From Falsirhodobacter sp. alg1 (lineage in GTDB: Bacteria; Pseudomonadota; Alphaproteobacteria; Rhodobacterales; Rhodobacteraceae), in NCBI RefSeq assembly GCF_000739715.2, contig NZ_BBJC02000002.1, positions 150,731 through 214,730 on the forward strand: a stretch of 64,000 nucleotides of DNA. Reading direction: 5' to 3'. Position 1 is the first letter of the stretch. The number at the start of each line of letters is the position of its first letter. A model generated the notes under the pieces. That model was not told the DNA's origin, ran no database searches, and was given only the letters and a program-made list of their open reading frames with translations. Both the position numbers and the translations under genes were made by a program. Shown in pieces: positions 37,236 through 47,080 of this stretch.

Positions 37236-38011
37236 TTCGGCGTCAGGAACGACCGGTCGGTCGCCGCAAGAATGAAATCGGTCATTTCGGTCACATGCTT
37301 GCTTTCGGTTTCATCGTGCAGCCTGCGGGCGCGATCAAGGAACGTCCCCTCACCCTGTGCCAGCATCTGGTAGCCGGCGCGCAATGCGGTGATCTCCGAA
37401 CGCTCCACTCCGCGGCGTTTCAACCCGACAAGGTTCAGACCGTCCAGTTCCCCACGCGGCCCCTGAACCAAACCGTGCGGCAGAACATCATTAGTCACCA
37501 TAGTCACGGCGCCAATGATCGCACCATGTCCGATCCGCACCCATTGATGAATGCCCGAAAGCCCACCGATGATAACGTCGTCGCCGATCACGCAATGCCC
37601 GGCAACCGCGGCCTGGTTCGCCAGGATTACACGATGTCCCACATGGGCGTCATGGCCCACATGGCTACCCGTCATAAACAGACAGTCATCGCCTACCGTG
37701 GTGATGCCACCACCACCTTCGGTCCCGACATTCATGGTGGCACCTTCACGGATTCTATTCCGTTTCCCGATGCTTAGACGAGTTTTCTCACCCCGGAACT
37801 TAAGATCCTGCGGCACCTCGCCGATAACTGCAAAGGGAAAGACAACGGTTTCATCGCCGATATCGGTCCAGCCGGTAATGACAGCATGGCTTTTGACCAC
37901 TACGCGGTCACCCAAGGTAACCTCGGGGCCGATGATGGCGAATGCGCCAATTTCGCAGCCTTCGCCAATCCTTGCACCGGGTTCAATGACGGCAGTCGGA
38001 TGAATGGTCAT
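37232..38011 (-). CDS. lpxA: UDP-N-acetylglucosamine acyltransferase LpxA
   Basis: LpxA adds the first 3-hydroxyacyl chain from ACP to UDP-GlcNAc, starting lipid A synthesis. It has 259 residues and a left-handed beta-helix built from hexapeptide repeats over about 1-180 (e.g. GARIGEGCEIGAFAIIGP), followed by an alpha-helical C-terminus. The catalytic histidine is in GSHVGHDAHVGHR near 120-132. The start is 3 bp after the fabZ stop and the stop overlaps lpxI by 4 bp. Chain-length preference cannot be read reliably. Confidence 0.96.
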   Translation of the reverse strand: MTIHPTAVIEPGARIGEGCEIGAFAIIGPEVTLGDRVVVKSHAVITGWTDIGDETVVFPFAVIGEVPQDLKFRGEKTRLSIGKRNRIREGATMNVGTEGGGGITTVGDDCLFMTGSHVGHDAHVGHRVILANQAAVAGHCVIGDDVIIGGLSGIHQWVRIGHGAIIGAVTMVTNDVLPHGLVQGPRGELDGLNLVGLKRRGVERSEITALRAGYQMLAQGEGTFLDRARRLHDETESKHVTEMTDFILAATDRSFLTPK

Positions 38012-38014
38012 CGC

Positions 38015-38479
38015 CTATCCCTTCGGAAAATCCATCATCGCTGTGAATTCGGCTTCGGCTGCCAACTCACCCTCGACTTCGGCGCGTGCAGAAAATTTCC
38101 AGACCTTGCCACCGCCACGTTTGGTTGTGACAGTCATGACCATCTGGTCCCCTGGGCCGACCTTGCGCCGGAACTTGCAGGATTCAACGCCCATGAAATA
38201 GACCAGCATATTCTTGTCGGCGAGGTCCATCGACACGCCCACCATGACGGCAGCCGTCTGGGCCATTGCCTCGATGATCTGTACACCCGGAAAAATGGGC
38301 ATGTCGGGAAAGTGGCCGGTAAACTGCGGCTCGTTGAATGTAACATTCTTGATCCCCACGGCGGATTTCATCGGAACGATGTCCCGAACCTTATCAACCA
38401 GCAGGAATGGATAACGATGGGGAAGGATCCGCTTGATCAGCTGGATGTCTGCCACGGTCGGAATGGCGGTCTCGGTCAT
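38015..38479 (-). CDS. fabZ: 3-hydroxyacyl-ACP dehydratase FabZ
   Basis: FabZ dehydrates 3-hydroxyacyl-ACP in fatty acid elongation and competes with LpxA for the same substrate. It has 154 residues and a single hot-dog fold. [13 protein letters not shown] is at 19-31; the active-site histidine is H56 ([13 protein letters not shown]) and the catalytic glutamate E70 (QIIEAMAQ). I chose the ATG at 38479 with AGGAGA upstream; the extra 12 codons upstream are not needed. It is followed 3 bp later by lpxA. Confidence 0.96.
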   Translation of the reverse strand: MTETAIPTVADIQLIKRILPHRYPFLLVDKVRDIVPMKSAVGIKNVTFNEPQFTGHFPDMPIFPGVQIIEAMAQTAAVMVGVSMDLADKNMLVYFMGVESCKFRRKVGPGDQMVMTVTTKRGGGKVWKFSARAEVEGELAAEAEFTAMMDFPKG

Positions 38480-38538
38480 GGGTTCTCCTTCACTGCATCC
38501 ACGCCTGACTACCAAGTCGTTAACGCAGCGGCAATAGA

Positions 38539-39117
38539 TCAGGGCGTTGTAGGTGTATCGGCAATCTCGGCGTCAAAGATATCGGCCCCGTCACCAAGCT
38601 GTTCATCCAGCGCAGCAATTGCACGATCGGTAACGTCGATCAGATCAAAGGACAGGAAAACACTTCCCCGATCAAGAATTGCAAGCGCGCCTTCGGATTG
38701 CATCAGCTCGGCAAGTATCGGAATGGACGCCTGAAAAAACGCCTTACGGTCCTGATCCCGCTGCCGTGTGATCAGAACGGATTTGGCATCCTGACCGCGG
38801 CGGGCCTGTTCGACGCGTTTATCAAAGGCAGCAGCCTCCAGATGAAAAGCATCACTTGGCATCGTTCGGCGCTTGTCGGTCAGGGCACGCTCTTCCGCCG
38901 CAAGATCGGCTTCCAATACGCGGTTTTCTGCCACCAAGGCCTGCGAAGCATCTTCGAACCGACGCTCCGCAGTTTTTCCAGCCATGCTTTCTTCGAACAT
39001 ACGATCGGGCATGACCGTTAGGATGGCGCTTTCCAACCGCGATTGTTCGTCGGGCGCGTCTTGCGCAGTTGCCACAGAGGACAACATGATCAGTGCAAGA
39101 AACGCCGCCCGCAACAT
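38539..39117 (-). CDS. OmpH/Skp family periplasmic chaperone
   Basis: This is a 192-residue exported protein in the skp position, directly after bamA (2-bp gap) and ahead of fabZ. A signal peptide at 1-18 (ends ATAQ) precedes a strand, then a long coiled-coil hairpin over about 50-130 rich in Glu, Arg and Ala ([17 protein letters not shown]). Skp trimers hold unfolded outer-membrane proteins on the way to BamA. The sequence is divergent, as usual for alphaproteobacterial members, so the assignment rests on fold pattern and context. Confidence 0.82.
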   Translation of the reverse strand: MLRAAFLALIMLSSVATAQDAPDEQSRLESAILTVMPDRMFEESMAGKTAERRFEDASQALVAENRVLEADLAAEERALTDKRRTMPSDAFHLEAAAFDKRVEQARRGQDAKSVLITRQRDQDRKAFFQASIPILAELMQSEGALAILDRGSVFLSFDLIDVTDRAIAALDEQLGDGADIFDAEIADTPTTP

Positions 39118-39119
39118 CG

Positions 39120-41480
39120 TCAGAACTGGGTGCTGACAGTCAGATCGAAGTTACGCTCTTCATCGTAATCTTCTTTCTTCAGCGCTTTGGTAAAGTTCAG
39201 GCGCAACGGACCGATCGGCGTTGTCCAGAAGATGGAGAAGCCGACAGCCGCCCGCAGGCTGAAATCGTCATCTACAAGATCCCCGTCGGTGCCGACATTG
39301 TCGTCCAGCCCCCAGATGGTACCGGCATCCATGAACAAACCACCGGTGATGCCGTATTCAGCAGGCAAACCAAGCGGGAATTCGGATTCCAGACGGGCAA
39401 CGGCATAGTAGTTACCGCCAAGCGCATCTTCGTTGGTCGCCGACAGGTCGCGTGGACCGATGCCGTTCGAATCAAACCCACGGATCGAGTTTCCGAAATA
39501 GCGGTTGGAAACGGTTGAAACCTGATCGTTCAGCATCGTCAGCGCGCCGCCTTCGAATACCGCGCGAAGAGTCACATCCTCATTGCGGACCCGACGTTCG
39601 GCAACGGCCTGAACGCTTGTCTTGACGTAGTCTACATCCCCGCCAAGCCCGGCAAAATCCTGTCCGAAGCGCAGCAGGATGCCCCCGTTCGGATTGATGC
39701 CGTTCGTCCGGGTGTCATAGCTGTAGGAATATCCTACGGAGCTGGTGATCTGGTCCCCCAGATCTTCTTCACGTTGCAGGATCTCGGACGAGCCGTTGCC
39801 GTCAATTTCGCCGTCATCATCGTAAGATACGTCATCAACATCCGAAATACCGTCTTGCGAGAGGGTATAGCGAAGCTCCAGACGGCTGTAATCACCAACC
39901 GGAAAGGTCAACGACGGGCTGATCCCGATGCTTTTCGTATCAAAATCTTCGTCGTCATCGTCAGTTTCGGTATAGTTTGCCGAAAATGCGAAACGGACGT
40001 CACGCCCCAGGAAGGCAGGCTCGGCGAAGGTGAACGTGGAGTCCACGCTGTCGCTGCCGGTTCCGATATTGATGCCAAGGTATTGGCCGCGCCCAAGGAA
40101 GTTCGATTCCGAGAAGCCGATATTGAAGCCGACGCCCGAGCTTGCGCCATAGGCGACACCGAAGGACAGGGACCCGGTAGGCTCTTCTTCCACATCGACG
40201 TTGACGACGACCTGATCCGGGCTGCTGCCCTGCTGGCTTTCGACCTGCGCATCGCTGAAGAAACCAAGGGCGCGGATACGCTCTGCCGATTGACGGATCT
40301 CCCGCGTGTTCAGCGGATCGCCCTCGACGGTGCGGAACTGACGGCGAATAACACGATCCTGCGTGGTCGTATTGCCCTCGATATCAATCCGCTCAACGAA
40401 CAGGCGCGGACCACGTACCAGTGTGAATGCCACGTCCAGCGTACCTGCCGCTTCGTTACGGGTAATACGCGGTTCAACCCTAACGAAGTTCAGGCCCTGT
40501 TTCACACCGACGTTTTCCATCCGCGTGGTAACGTTTTCAATCGCAGTCGGCGAATAGAAGCTGCCACGTTTGATGACCAGCTGCTTCTGGAATTCGGCAA
40601 GATCGATCCCGGGCACTTCGGAGGCCAGGGTGACGTTATTCATCCGGTAGCGCTGGCCTTCCTGAATGTTGAAGGTCAGGAAATAGGCATCACGCTCACG
40701 CGTCAATGCGGCCGAGGGCTCGGGGATCTGTACATCGGCAAAACCGCGCGACAGGTAGAAATCACGCAGCATCTGCCGGTCAACCTGAACACGCTCCGGA
40801 ATGAACGTATCGGCTGAAATAAGGCGGCGCAGAATGCCGGCCTGACGTGTTTCCAGAACCTGACGCAAACGACGGTCCGAGAATGTCCGGTTTCCGGAGA
40901 ACGCAATACGCTCCACCTCGGCAATCGCACCCTCGGTGACCGTGAATACGAGATCGACACGGTTCTGCGAACGGCGGATGATCTGCGGCGTCACCGTCGC
41001 AGCGTTACGGCCGGTTTGCGAATAGGCTTTAGTAATCGCGGCCGCATCGGCCTCGGCCTGCGCAGGATTGTACGCGCGGCGGGTCTGCGATTTCACCATG
41101 CCGGCCATAGCCTCGTCGGTGATGATCGAATTCCCCTCAAAGGCGATCTGGCTGACGATCGGATATTCTTCGACCTTGATGACCAGCGTGCTGCCTTGGG
41201 GGGTGATTTCGACGGTCTGGAACAGCCCCGAATTCACGATGCGCTGATAGGCGGCGTTCAACTCTCCGGCAGAAAGGCCCTGCCCGCGCGTGATACCGGC
41301 AAATGCCAGAACCGTAGGATCATCCACACGATCGTTGCCCTGAACGACAACATTCGAAAAGCTGTAACTTTGGGCAAGTGCGGGGATAACCGCCCCCCCC
41401 ACTGCCGACACGCCCAGAAAGACTGACACGACAGTCGGACGAAGCCCAACTTTGCCTGCGCATGCCTTGATGCGTCCCAT
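39120..41480 (-). CDS. bamA: Outer-membrane protein assembly factor BamA
   Basis: BamA folds and inserts beta-barrel proteins into the outer membrane. It has 786 residues. A long signal peptide (cleavage near 36, ALAQS) is followed by five POTRA domains (about 38-440), recognisable by the segment series VVVQGNDRVDDPTVLAFAGI, IAFEGNSIITDEAM, IAFSGNRTFSDRRL and IDIEGNTTTQDRVI. The 16-strand barrel follows and contains the VRGF-type loop SIRGFDSNGIGPRD near 660. The final residue is Phe (STQF). rseP lies 79 bp upstream. Confidence 0.97.
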   Translation of the reverse strand: MGRIKACAGKVGLRPTVVSVFLGVSAVGGAVIPALAQSYSFSNVVVQGNDRVDDPTVLAFAGITRGQGLSAGELNAAYQRIVNSGLFQTVEITPQGSTLVIKVEEYPIVSQIAFEGNSIITDEAMAGMVKSQTRRAYNPAQAEADAAAITKAYSQTGRNAATVTPQIIRRSQNRVDLVFTVTEGAIAEVERIAFSGNRTFSDRRLRQVLETRQAGILRRLISADTFIPERVQVDRQMLRDFYLSRGFADVQIPEPSAALTRERDAYFLTFNIQEGQRYRMNNVTLASEVPGIDLAEFQKQLVIKRGSFYSPTAIENVTTRMENVGVKQGLNFVRVEPRITRNEAAGTLDVAFTLVRGPRLFVERIDIEGNTTTQDRVIRRQFRTVEGDPLNTREIRQSAERIRALGFFSDAQVESQQGSSPDQVVVNVDVEEEPTGSLSFGVAYGASSGVGFNIGFSESNFLGRGQYLGINIGTGSDSVDSTFTFAEPAFLGRDVRFAFSANYTETDDDDEDFDTKSIGISPSLTFPVGDYSRLELRYTLSQDGISDVDDVSYDDDGEIDGNGSSEILQREEDLGDQITSSVGYSYSYDTRTNGINPNGGILLRFGQDFAGLGGDVDYVKTSVQAVAERRVRNEDVTLRAVFEGGALTMLNDQVSTVSNRYFGNSIRGFDSNGIGPRDLSATNEDALGGNYYAVARLESEFPLGLPAEYGITGGLFMDAGTIWGLDDNVGTDGDLVDDDFSLRAAVGFSIFWTTPIGPLRLNFTKALKKEDYDEERNFDLTVSTQF

Positions 41481-41559
41481 CCACTGCCCCGTTCTTTAAA
41501 TCTTGGTTACGTCTTGACTAGCGACAAGCGTGGGTGATGTCAAAAGGCTGTGCGGCAGA

Positions 41560-42897
41560 TTATGGGCAGAAAATATCGTTGGTCAAAGCAAATACCATAA
41601 GGCCAAGGATCAGAACCATTCCGCCGGTCATCATCACATTCATGACACGAGGGCTTGGCGGACGCCGAAGCACCGCCTCGATGGCGTAAAACACCAGATG
41701 TCCGCCATCCAGAACCGGAATCGGAAACAGGTTCATCAGCCCCACCGCCACTGACAAAACAGCGATGAACCCGATGAAGGATTGCGCCCCTGCCGAGGCG
41801 GCGGCCCCGGACGTTTCGGCAATCCCTAATGGTCCCTGGAGATTGCAGGTCGAAATGGCGCCCGTCAGCATGTGCCACATACCCGACAGGCTGGTGGTTA
41901 TGATGTCACCGACCCGCGTTGCCGCGTATCCTGTCGCCTCCACGATCCCCGGGTGGCGCAGTTCCGGCGTGAATGCCAACCCGCCCGAAATGCCGATCAG
42001 CCACCGTGTTTCAAATCCACCGGACGCCAGGGGAATATCCTGCCGGCGCGGTTGCAGGGTCTGCTCAAAGCTCTGCCCGTCCCGCAGGATTGTCAGCCGA
42101 ACCTCGGCCCCGTCCGTTTCGCCCACGGCATCCCGCAAGGCATTGAACGACTGCACCTGCCGGCCATTCACGGCCGTGATCATATCGCCCGGCTCCAGTC
42201 CCGCACTGGCCGCTGCAGATTGCGGCGCAATCCCGTCGGCTACTGGCGGAAACGGAAACGGCCCTGTCAGCGTGACCTGCTGGCCATCCCGCTTCACCAC
42301 ATAGTCGGTTGAGGCCGCAGGCGGCAGGTCAGCAGCAATTCTTGCGACTTCGGCCAGTGTCGCGACAGGCTGGCCGTTGATCGACAATATACGATCCCCC
42401 GCCAACAGAGGGTCAACGCCCTCGACCGCCTGCGGGGGCACCCCCACAACCGGATCATCAATGGCCACGCCCTGCACCATGCCCATGACGGCAAGGATCA
42501 GCATCGCCGAAATGAAATTGAACACAGGTCCCGCAGCCACCGTGGCCGTTCGCGCCCACAGCGGCGCACCAACCAGCGTGGCCCGACGCTCGGTATCGGA
42601 CAGGTTCGCGACCGAAGCATCGGAGGTTGCCGATGCCGGATCCGCATCCCCCTTGAATTTCACGTATCCACCCAACGGCAGCGCGGCCAGCTGCCAGCGC
42701 GTTCCACGCTTGTCCGTGCGCGAATAGACAACCGGGCCAAAGCCGAGCGAGAACACATCCGCCCCGATGCCGCACCAGCGACCGACGATATAGTGGCCGT
42801 ATTCATGGATGGTGACGATGATCGCCAATGCGGCAATGAACGCCACAAGCGTGTGGATCAAACCTCCGAATTGCGGCAGCAGGCCAAGCAGATCCAC
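41560..42897 (-). CDS. rseP: Site-2 intramembrane metalloprotease RseP (MmpA)
   Basis: This zinc protease cleaves transmembrane anchors such as anti-sigma factors (RseA in E. coli) and, in Caulobacter, the polarity factor PodJ. It has 445 residues and four membrane helices. The active site is HEYGH at 31-35, with the third ligand in NLFPIPVLDGGH near 385-396. Two PDZ domains lie between (about 115-200 and 205-290). Its position between dxr and bamA is conserved. dxr ends 1 bp upstream. Confidence 0.95.
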   Translation of the reverse strand: MDLLGLLPQFGGLIHTLVAFIAALAIIVTIHEYGHYIVGRWCGIGADVFSLGFGPVVYSRTDKRGTRWQLAALPLGGYVKFKGDADPASATSDASVANLSDTERRATLVGAPLWARTATVAAGPVFNFISAMLILAVMGMVQGVAIDDPVVGVPPQAVEGVDPLLAGDRILSINGQPVATLAEVARIAADLPPAASTDYVVKRDGQQVTLTGPFPFPPVADGIAPQSAAASAGLEPGDMITAVNGRQVQSFNALRDAVGETDGAEVRLTILRDGQSFEQTLQPRRQDIPLASGGFETRWLIGISGGLAFTPELRHPGIVEATGYAATRVGDIITTSLSGMWHMLTGAISTCNLQGPLGIAETSGAAASAGAQSFIGFIAVLSVAVGLMNLFPIPVLDGGHLVFYAIEAVLRRPPSPRVMNVMMTGGMVLILGLMVFALTNDIFCP

Positions 42898-42898
42898 G

Positions 42899-44071
42899 TC
42901 ATTTTTCCTTTACGATAGCCGTTGCAATGCGCCGCGCCTCGGAATCCGCCGCCATCACATCATCCAGCCGTGCTGCTGGCCGAGCATAGGCGGGCTCTGC
43001 CGACACGCGGACAAGAGTTTCCTCGACAATAGCCGCCATCTGCGGAAAGGCGATACGACCCGCGATGAAGTGATCCAGCGCGATTTCCTTGGCCGCATTA
43101 AACACGGCCCCATACAATCCGCGCTGCGACATTACATCACGCGCCAGACGCAAGGCCGGAAACTTAACGGCATCAGGGGATTGGAACGAAAGGTTCGCGA
43201 TCTGCCCAAGGTCGAGCCGCGCCACGGGAACATGCCCGCGATCCGGCCAGTGCAGCGCATACCCGATGGCGTGCCGCATATCCGGCATTCCCATATGCGC
43301 CAGAACACCGCCGTCGGTGAAACCGACCAATGCATGAACGATCGACTGCGGATGGACAAGCGTATCGATCCTTGATGGGTCAATATCGAAAAATTCCCGT
43401 GTTTCAATCAGTTCAAGTGCTTTATTGAACATGGATGCACTGTCGATAGAGATGCGCTGTCCCATGCTCCAGCTGGGGTGCGCTACCGCTTCGGCAAGGG
43501 TGGCCTTGGCAATACGTTCCACACTCCAGTCCCGGAACGGCCCGCCCGAGGCTGTGATGATGACTTTTTCAACCGCCTTGATATCTTCGCCCGTCAGGGC
43601 CTGAAAAACGGCCGAATGCTCACTGTCAACAGGAAGGATGGTTGCGCCAGATTCCTGTGCGGTTGCCATCAGCAGCGCCCCGGCTGTTACCAGGCTTTCC
43701 TTGTTCGCCAAGGCCAATGTCCGCCCGTGACGCAATGCACGCAGTCCCGGTACCAATCCGGCCGCACCGATGATGGCCGACATGACCCAGTCAGCCGGAC
43801 GATCCGCCGCTTCGGCAATCGCCGATGCCCCGGCCTGCACTTCGATTCCCGTGCCCTGCAATGCGTCCCGAAGCGAGGGAAGACAATCTTCATGTGCCGT
43901 CACGGCAACTTCGGCCTGCAACTCCACCGCCATTTCGGCAAGACGCGTGATATTGCGCCCCCCGGTCAGGGCAACCGTACGAAATGCCCGCGCGCCGCCC
44001 TGCTGCCGGATCAGATCGAACGTACTTTCACCGATAGAGCCGGTGGCTCCGAAAATAGAAATGCTGCGCAT
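42899..44071 (-). CDS. dxr: 1-deoxy-D-xylulose-5-phosphate reductoisomerase
   Basis: Dxr makes 2-C-methyl-D-erythritol 4-phosphate in the non-mevalonate isoprenoid pathway, using NADPH and a divalent metal. It has 390 residues. The NADPH loop is FGATGSIGESTFDLIR (8-23). The metal/substrate segments are LPVDSEHSAVFQAL near 147-160 and ITASGGPFRDW near 176-186, and MGQRISIDSASMFNKALE near 208-225. Between cdsA (3-bp gap) and rseP, as in most Proteobacteria. Confidence 0.97.
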   Translation of the reverse strand: MRSISIFGATGSIGESTFDLIRQQGGARAFRTVALTGGRNITRLAEMAVELQAEVAVTAHEDCLPSLRDALQGTGIEVQAGASAIAEAADRPADWVMSAIIGAAGLVPGLRALRHGRTLALANKESLVTAGALLMATAQESGATILPVDSEHSAVFQALTGEDIKAVEKVIITASGGPFRDWSVERIAKATLAEAVAHPSWSMGQRISIDSASMFNKALELIETREFFDIDPSRIDTLVHPQSIVHALVGFTDGGVLAHMGMPDMRHAIGYALHWPDRGHVPVARLDLGQIANLSFQSPDAVKFPALRLARDVMSQRGLYGAVFNAAKEIALDHFIAGRIAFPQMAAIVEETLVRVSAEPAYARPAARLDDVMAADSEARRIATAIVKEK

Positions 44072-44074
44072 GGA

Positions 44075-44875
44075 TTAAAGCCCGCTCGGGATTGGAAGGG
44101 GGAACAGCAGGCCAAGAAGCAAGATGGCCACAACGGCACCGATCAGGGCATCAAACCGGTCCAGAACACCACCGTGCCCCGGAATCAGCCCGGAGCTGTC
44201 CTTTACCTCGGCGCGGCGTTTGATCCAGCTTTCGGCAATATCCCCCAGCTGTCCCGCCAGCGAAATGACCGGAGACAGGATGATAAGCTGCCAAGGCGCA
44301 TCCTGCAGGATGACAAAGGCCGTACCGACGACGACTGCACCGATCCAGCCGGCAACCGTACCGGACCAGGTCTTGTTCGGGCTGACCCGCGGCCAGAACT
44401 TCGGTCCACCGAAGGTTCGTCCTGCAAAATATCCTGTCACATCGGATACAACGACCAAAGAGATCAGCCAGACAATCACCGGTGTCCCGGCCAGGGCCCG
44501 TAGATCGATCAGCGTATACCCCGCCAGCATGATCGCCAGCGCGTAGACGAATGCGACCTTGCGATGCTTTACCAGGCCAAAGGCTGCGAATGATGGAAGG
44601 AAAAGAAGCGGTACCTGCAAGAACGGAGCTGCCATAAGGACCGCATAGAGTGATCCTGCCGCCAGTCCCCCAAGGGCAACCGGAACCCAATCGGCATCCG
44701 GCCGCTGCATCCGGCCAAGTTCCCACATCATCAGCCCCGTCAGGATCAGCACCAGCAAGGTGAAGGTAATACCGCCAAGCCATATCTCAACGGCGCCAAT
44801 GGCCAGCATGATAAGCGCAGAGGCCATACGTTTGGGCAGATCGCCCCAACGCCCCTGCTTGCGGACCCGCTTCAT
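44075..44875 (-). CDS. cdsA: Phosphatidate cytidylyltransferase CdsA
   Basis: CdsA makes CDP-diacylglycerol, the common precursor of membrane phospholipids. The 266-residue protein has about eight membrane helices. The C-terminal family signature is KDSSGLIPGHGGVLDRFDAL near 228-247, with the metal-binding DRFD motif. The preceding SPNKTWSGTVAGWIGAV segment (near 167-183) is also conserved. Its ATG overlaps the uppS stop by 4 bp. Confidence 0.95.
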   Translation of the reverse strand: MKRVRKQGRWGDLPKRMASALIMLAIGAVEIWLGGITFTLLVLILTGLMMWELGRMQRPDADWVPVALGGLAAGSLYAVLMAAPFLQVPLLFLPSFAAFGLVKHRKVAFVYALAIMLAGYTLIDLRALAGTPVIVWLISLVVVSDVTGYFAGRTFGGPKFWPRVSPNKTWSGTVAGWIGAVVVGTAFVILQDAPWQLIILSPVISLAGQLGDIAESWIKRRAEVKDSSGLIPGHGGVLDRFDALIGAVVAILLLGLLFPLPIPSGL

Positions 44876-45597
44876 GCTTGCTTCACGCCGCCGAAACGCC
44901 TGTCACGATTGCCAAAGCGTGCAACCAGTTGCGCCAATTCATCCGGGCTGAAATCCGGCCATAGCGTGGGTGTGAATTCATATTCGGCATAGGCCGACTG
45001 CCAGGGCAGGAAATTCGAGGTGCGAGTTTCACCCGAGGTGCGGATTACCAGATCCGGATCCGGCAGATCCCGGGTATCAAGGACGCTGGCAATCATCCGG
45101 TCGGTAATGCCTGCCGGATCCAGACGCCCCGCAGCAACCTCGGCCGCAAGCGTGCGAACCGCCCGTGTCACCTCATCACGGCCGCCATAATTGATGGCAA
45201 CTGTCAGATTGAGACGGCTCAGATGTTTCGTACGCTCTTCAATACCTTGCATCAATTTCTGAAGACGGGAGCTGAGCATTGTCCGGTCCCCGATGAAGCG
45301 CATACGCACCCCTTCGGCAGCAAGGCGATCAGCCTCACGCTCGATATAACGGGCAAAAATGCCCATCAGACCCAGCACTTCTTCGGTGGACCGTTTCCAG
45401 TTCTCGGTAGAGAATGCATAGATCGTCAGATACTCGATTCCCAGATCAGGTGCGCAGCGCACGATCTGCTTGACCCGTTCGGCCCCCTTGCGGTGGCCGA
45501 CAAGCCGGGGCCAGCTGCGGTTGGTCGCCCACCGGCCGTTGCCATCCATGATAATGGCGACATGCCGGGCACCGCCGGTGTCTTGCGTCCGAGCCAT
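44872..45597 (-). CDS. uppS: Undecaprenyl pyrophosphate synthase (UppS)
   Basis: This cis-prenyltransferase extends farnesyl pyrophosphate to C55 undecaprenyl pyrophosphate, the carrier for peptidoglycan and O-antigen. It has 241 residues with the chosen start (45597). The catalytic aspartate is D18 in IIMDGNGRWA; YAFSTENWKR near 71-80 and the C-terminal LVIRTSGETRTSNFLPWQSAYAE segment complete the active site. The Met at 45597 has GGGGAG eight bases upstream, better than the upstream in-frame start at 45618. The gene lies 28 bp after frr. Confidence 0.96.
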   Translation of the reverse strand: MARTQDTGGARHVAIIMDGNGRWATNRSWPRLVGHRKGAERVKQIVRCAPDLGIEYLTIYAFSTENWKRSTEEVLGLMGIFARYIEREADRLAAEGVRMRFIGDRTMLSSRLQKLMQGIEERTKHLSRLNLTVAINYGGRDEVTRAVRTLAAEVAAGRLDPAGITDRMIASVLDTRDLPDPDLVIRTSGETRTSNFLPWQSAYAEYEFTPTLWPDFSPDELAQLVARFGNRDRRFGGVKQA

Positions 45598-45625
45598 CTC
45601 GTTGCGCTCCCCAATCATGCAGGCG

Positions 45626-46189
45626 TTAAACCTGCATGATCTCCTGCTGCTTGCTTTCCAGCGCCTTGTCTACGGCGGCAATAGCGGCATCTGTCAGGGT
45701 CTGGACTTCTTCCGACCACATCTTCTGATCGTCTTCGGCCATACCGGCGGCCTTGGCCTTCTTGATCTGGTCCATTCCGTCGCGGCGTACGTTACGGATC
45801 GCAACACGCGCACTCTCGGAATATTGCGCCGCGACCTTGGTCAGCTCGCGACGACGCTCTTCGTTCAGTTCTGGGATCGGCAAGCGGATCAGCGGGCCAT
45901 CGACAACGGGATTGATGCCGATCCCGGATTCACGGATGGCCTTCTCGACCTTACCGATCATGCCCTTGTCCCAGATATTGATGACGACCATCCGCGGCTC
46001 GGGTACGTTCACGGTGCCCAGCTGGTTGATCGGAGTCATCTGGCCATAGGCATCAACCTGAATGGGATCGAGGATCGCACCCGATGCACGTCCGGTCCGC
46101 AACGAGCTGAATTCCGCCCGCAATGCCGCAATCGCGCCGTCCATACGGCGTTCGATCGCATCAAGATCGATCTCTAACTCATCAGACAT
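45626..46189 (-). CDS. frr: Ribosome recycling factor
   Basis: RRF works with EF-G to split post-termination ribosomes. It has 187 residues, a three-helix coiled coil (domain I) and a beta/alpha domain II, as usual. Family segments are [20 protein letters not shown] near 31-50 and [13 protein letters not shown]-type sequence ([21 protein letters not shown]) near 107-127. The start has AAGGAA upstream. It lies 67 bp after pyrH, the conserved gene order. Confidence 0.97.
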   Translation of the reverse strand: MSDELEIDLDAIERRMDGAIAALRAEFSSLRTGRASGAILDPIQVDAYGQMTPINQLGTVNVPEPRMVVINIWDKGMIGKVEKAIRESGIGINPVVDGPLIRLPIPELNEERRRELTKVAAQYSESARVAIRNVRRDGMDQIKKAKAAGMAEDDQKMWSEEVQTLTDAAIAAVDKALESKQQEIMQV

Positions 46190-46256
46190 CGTTAATTCCT
46201 TCTAGCTTTAGCGCCATTTCGCGCTTCATATCAGGCACAGCCCCGGTGGTATAGCC

Positions 46257-46988
46257 TTAGCCGTGCACGCGGGTATATGTCCCTTCGCCGCGCAGAATGC
46301 CGCAGAAGCCGCCCGGCTCATCCAGAGAGAACACGATGATCGGCAGGTGATTGTCACGGGCCAGCGCGATGGCCGAGGCATCCATGACGCCCAGATGCTG
46401 CTGTAGCACCTCGTCATAGCTCACATTGTCATAGCGGCGCGCGTCGGCGTGCTTGCTCGGATCCTTGTCATAGACACCATCGACCTTCGTCCCTTTAAAG
46501 ATCGCCTGACAGGCCATTTCATTCGCCCGCAATGTGGCAGCAGTATCGGTCGTGAAATACGGATTTCCCGTACCTGCCGCAAAGATCACGACCCGCTTCT
46601 TCTCGAGGTGGCGCACAGCGCGGCGGCGGATGTAGGGCTCACAGACCTGATCCATCGGAATGGCGCTGATCACGCGCGTGTGGATCGAAAGGGCCTCCAG
46701 CTCGGCCTGCATGGCCAGCGCGTTCATGACGGTTGCCAGCATTCCCATGTAATCGGCAGTCGTCCGCTCCATCCCCTGGGCAGAGCCCTGAAGGCCGCGA
46801 AAGATGTTGCCGCCCCCGATGACCATGCAGATCTCGACACCAAGATCATGTACGGATTTCACCTCACGTGCGATGCGGGCAACGGTTGGCGGGTTAAGGC
46901 CGAACCCCTGATCTCCCATCAACGCCTCGCCCGAGATCTTGAGCATGACGCGTTTATACGAAATCGGTGTGATGGTGAGGTCTGACAT
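46257..46988 (-). CDS. pyrH: UMP kinase PyrH
   Basis: PyrH phosphorylates UMP to UDP and is allosterically controlled by UTP and GTP. It has 243 residues and belongs to the amino-acid kinase fold, unlike eukaryotic UMP kinases. Visible motifs are [14 protein letters not shown] near 17-30, [10 protein letters not shown] near 57-66 and the C-terminal nucleotide-binding [13 protein letters not shown] near 164-176. It is the first gene of the long pyrH-to-lpxB cluster and is divergent from miaA. Confidence 0.97.
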   Translation of the reverse strand: MSDLTITPISYKRVMLKISGEALMGDQGFGLNPPTVARIAREVKSVHDLGVEICMVIGGGNIFRGLQGSAQGMERTTADYMGMLATVMNALAMQAELEALSIHTRVISAIPMDQVCEPYIRRRAVRHLEKKRVVIFAAGTGNPYFTTDTAATLRANEMACQAIFKGTKVDGVYDKDPSKHADARRYDNVSYDEVLQQHLGVMDASAIALARDNHLPIIVFSLDEPGGFCGILRGEGTYTRVHG

Positions 46989-47080
46989 GAGGCGCTTTCT
47001 TGGGAACGGGTTTTCCTTGCGCCGAAAATGTCGGAAAATGACGGAGGTTTCAACCGGAGCCTTGAGGGGTGCAGCAAGGA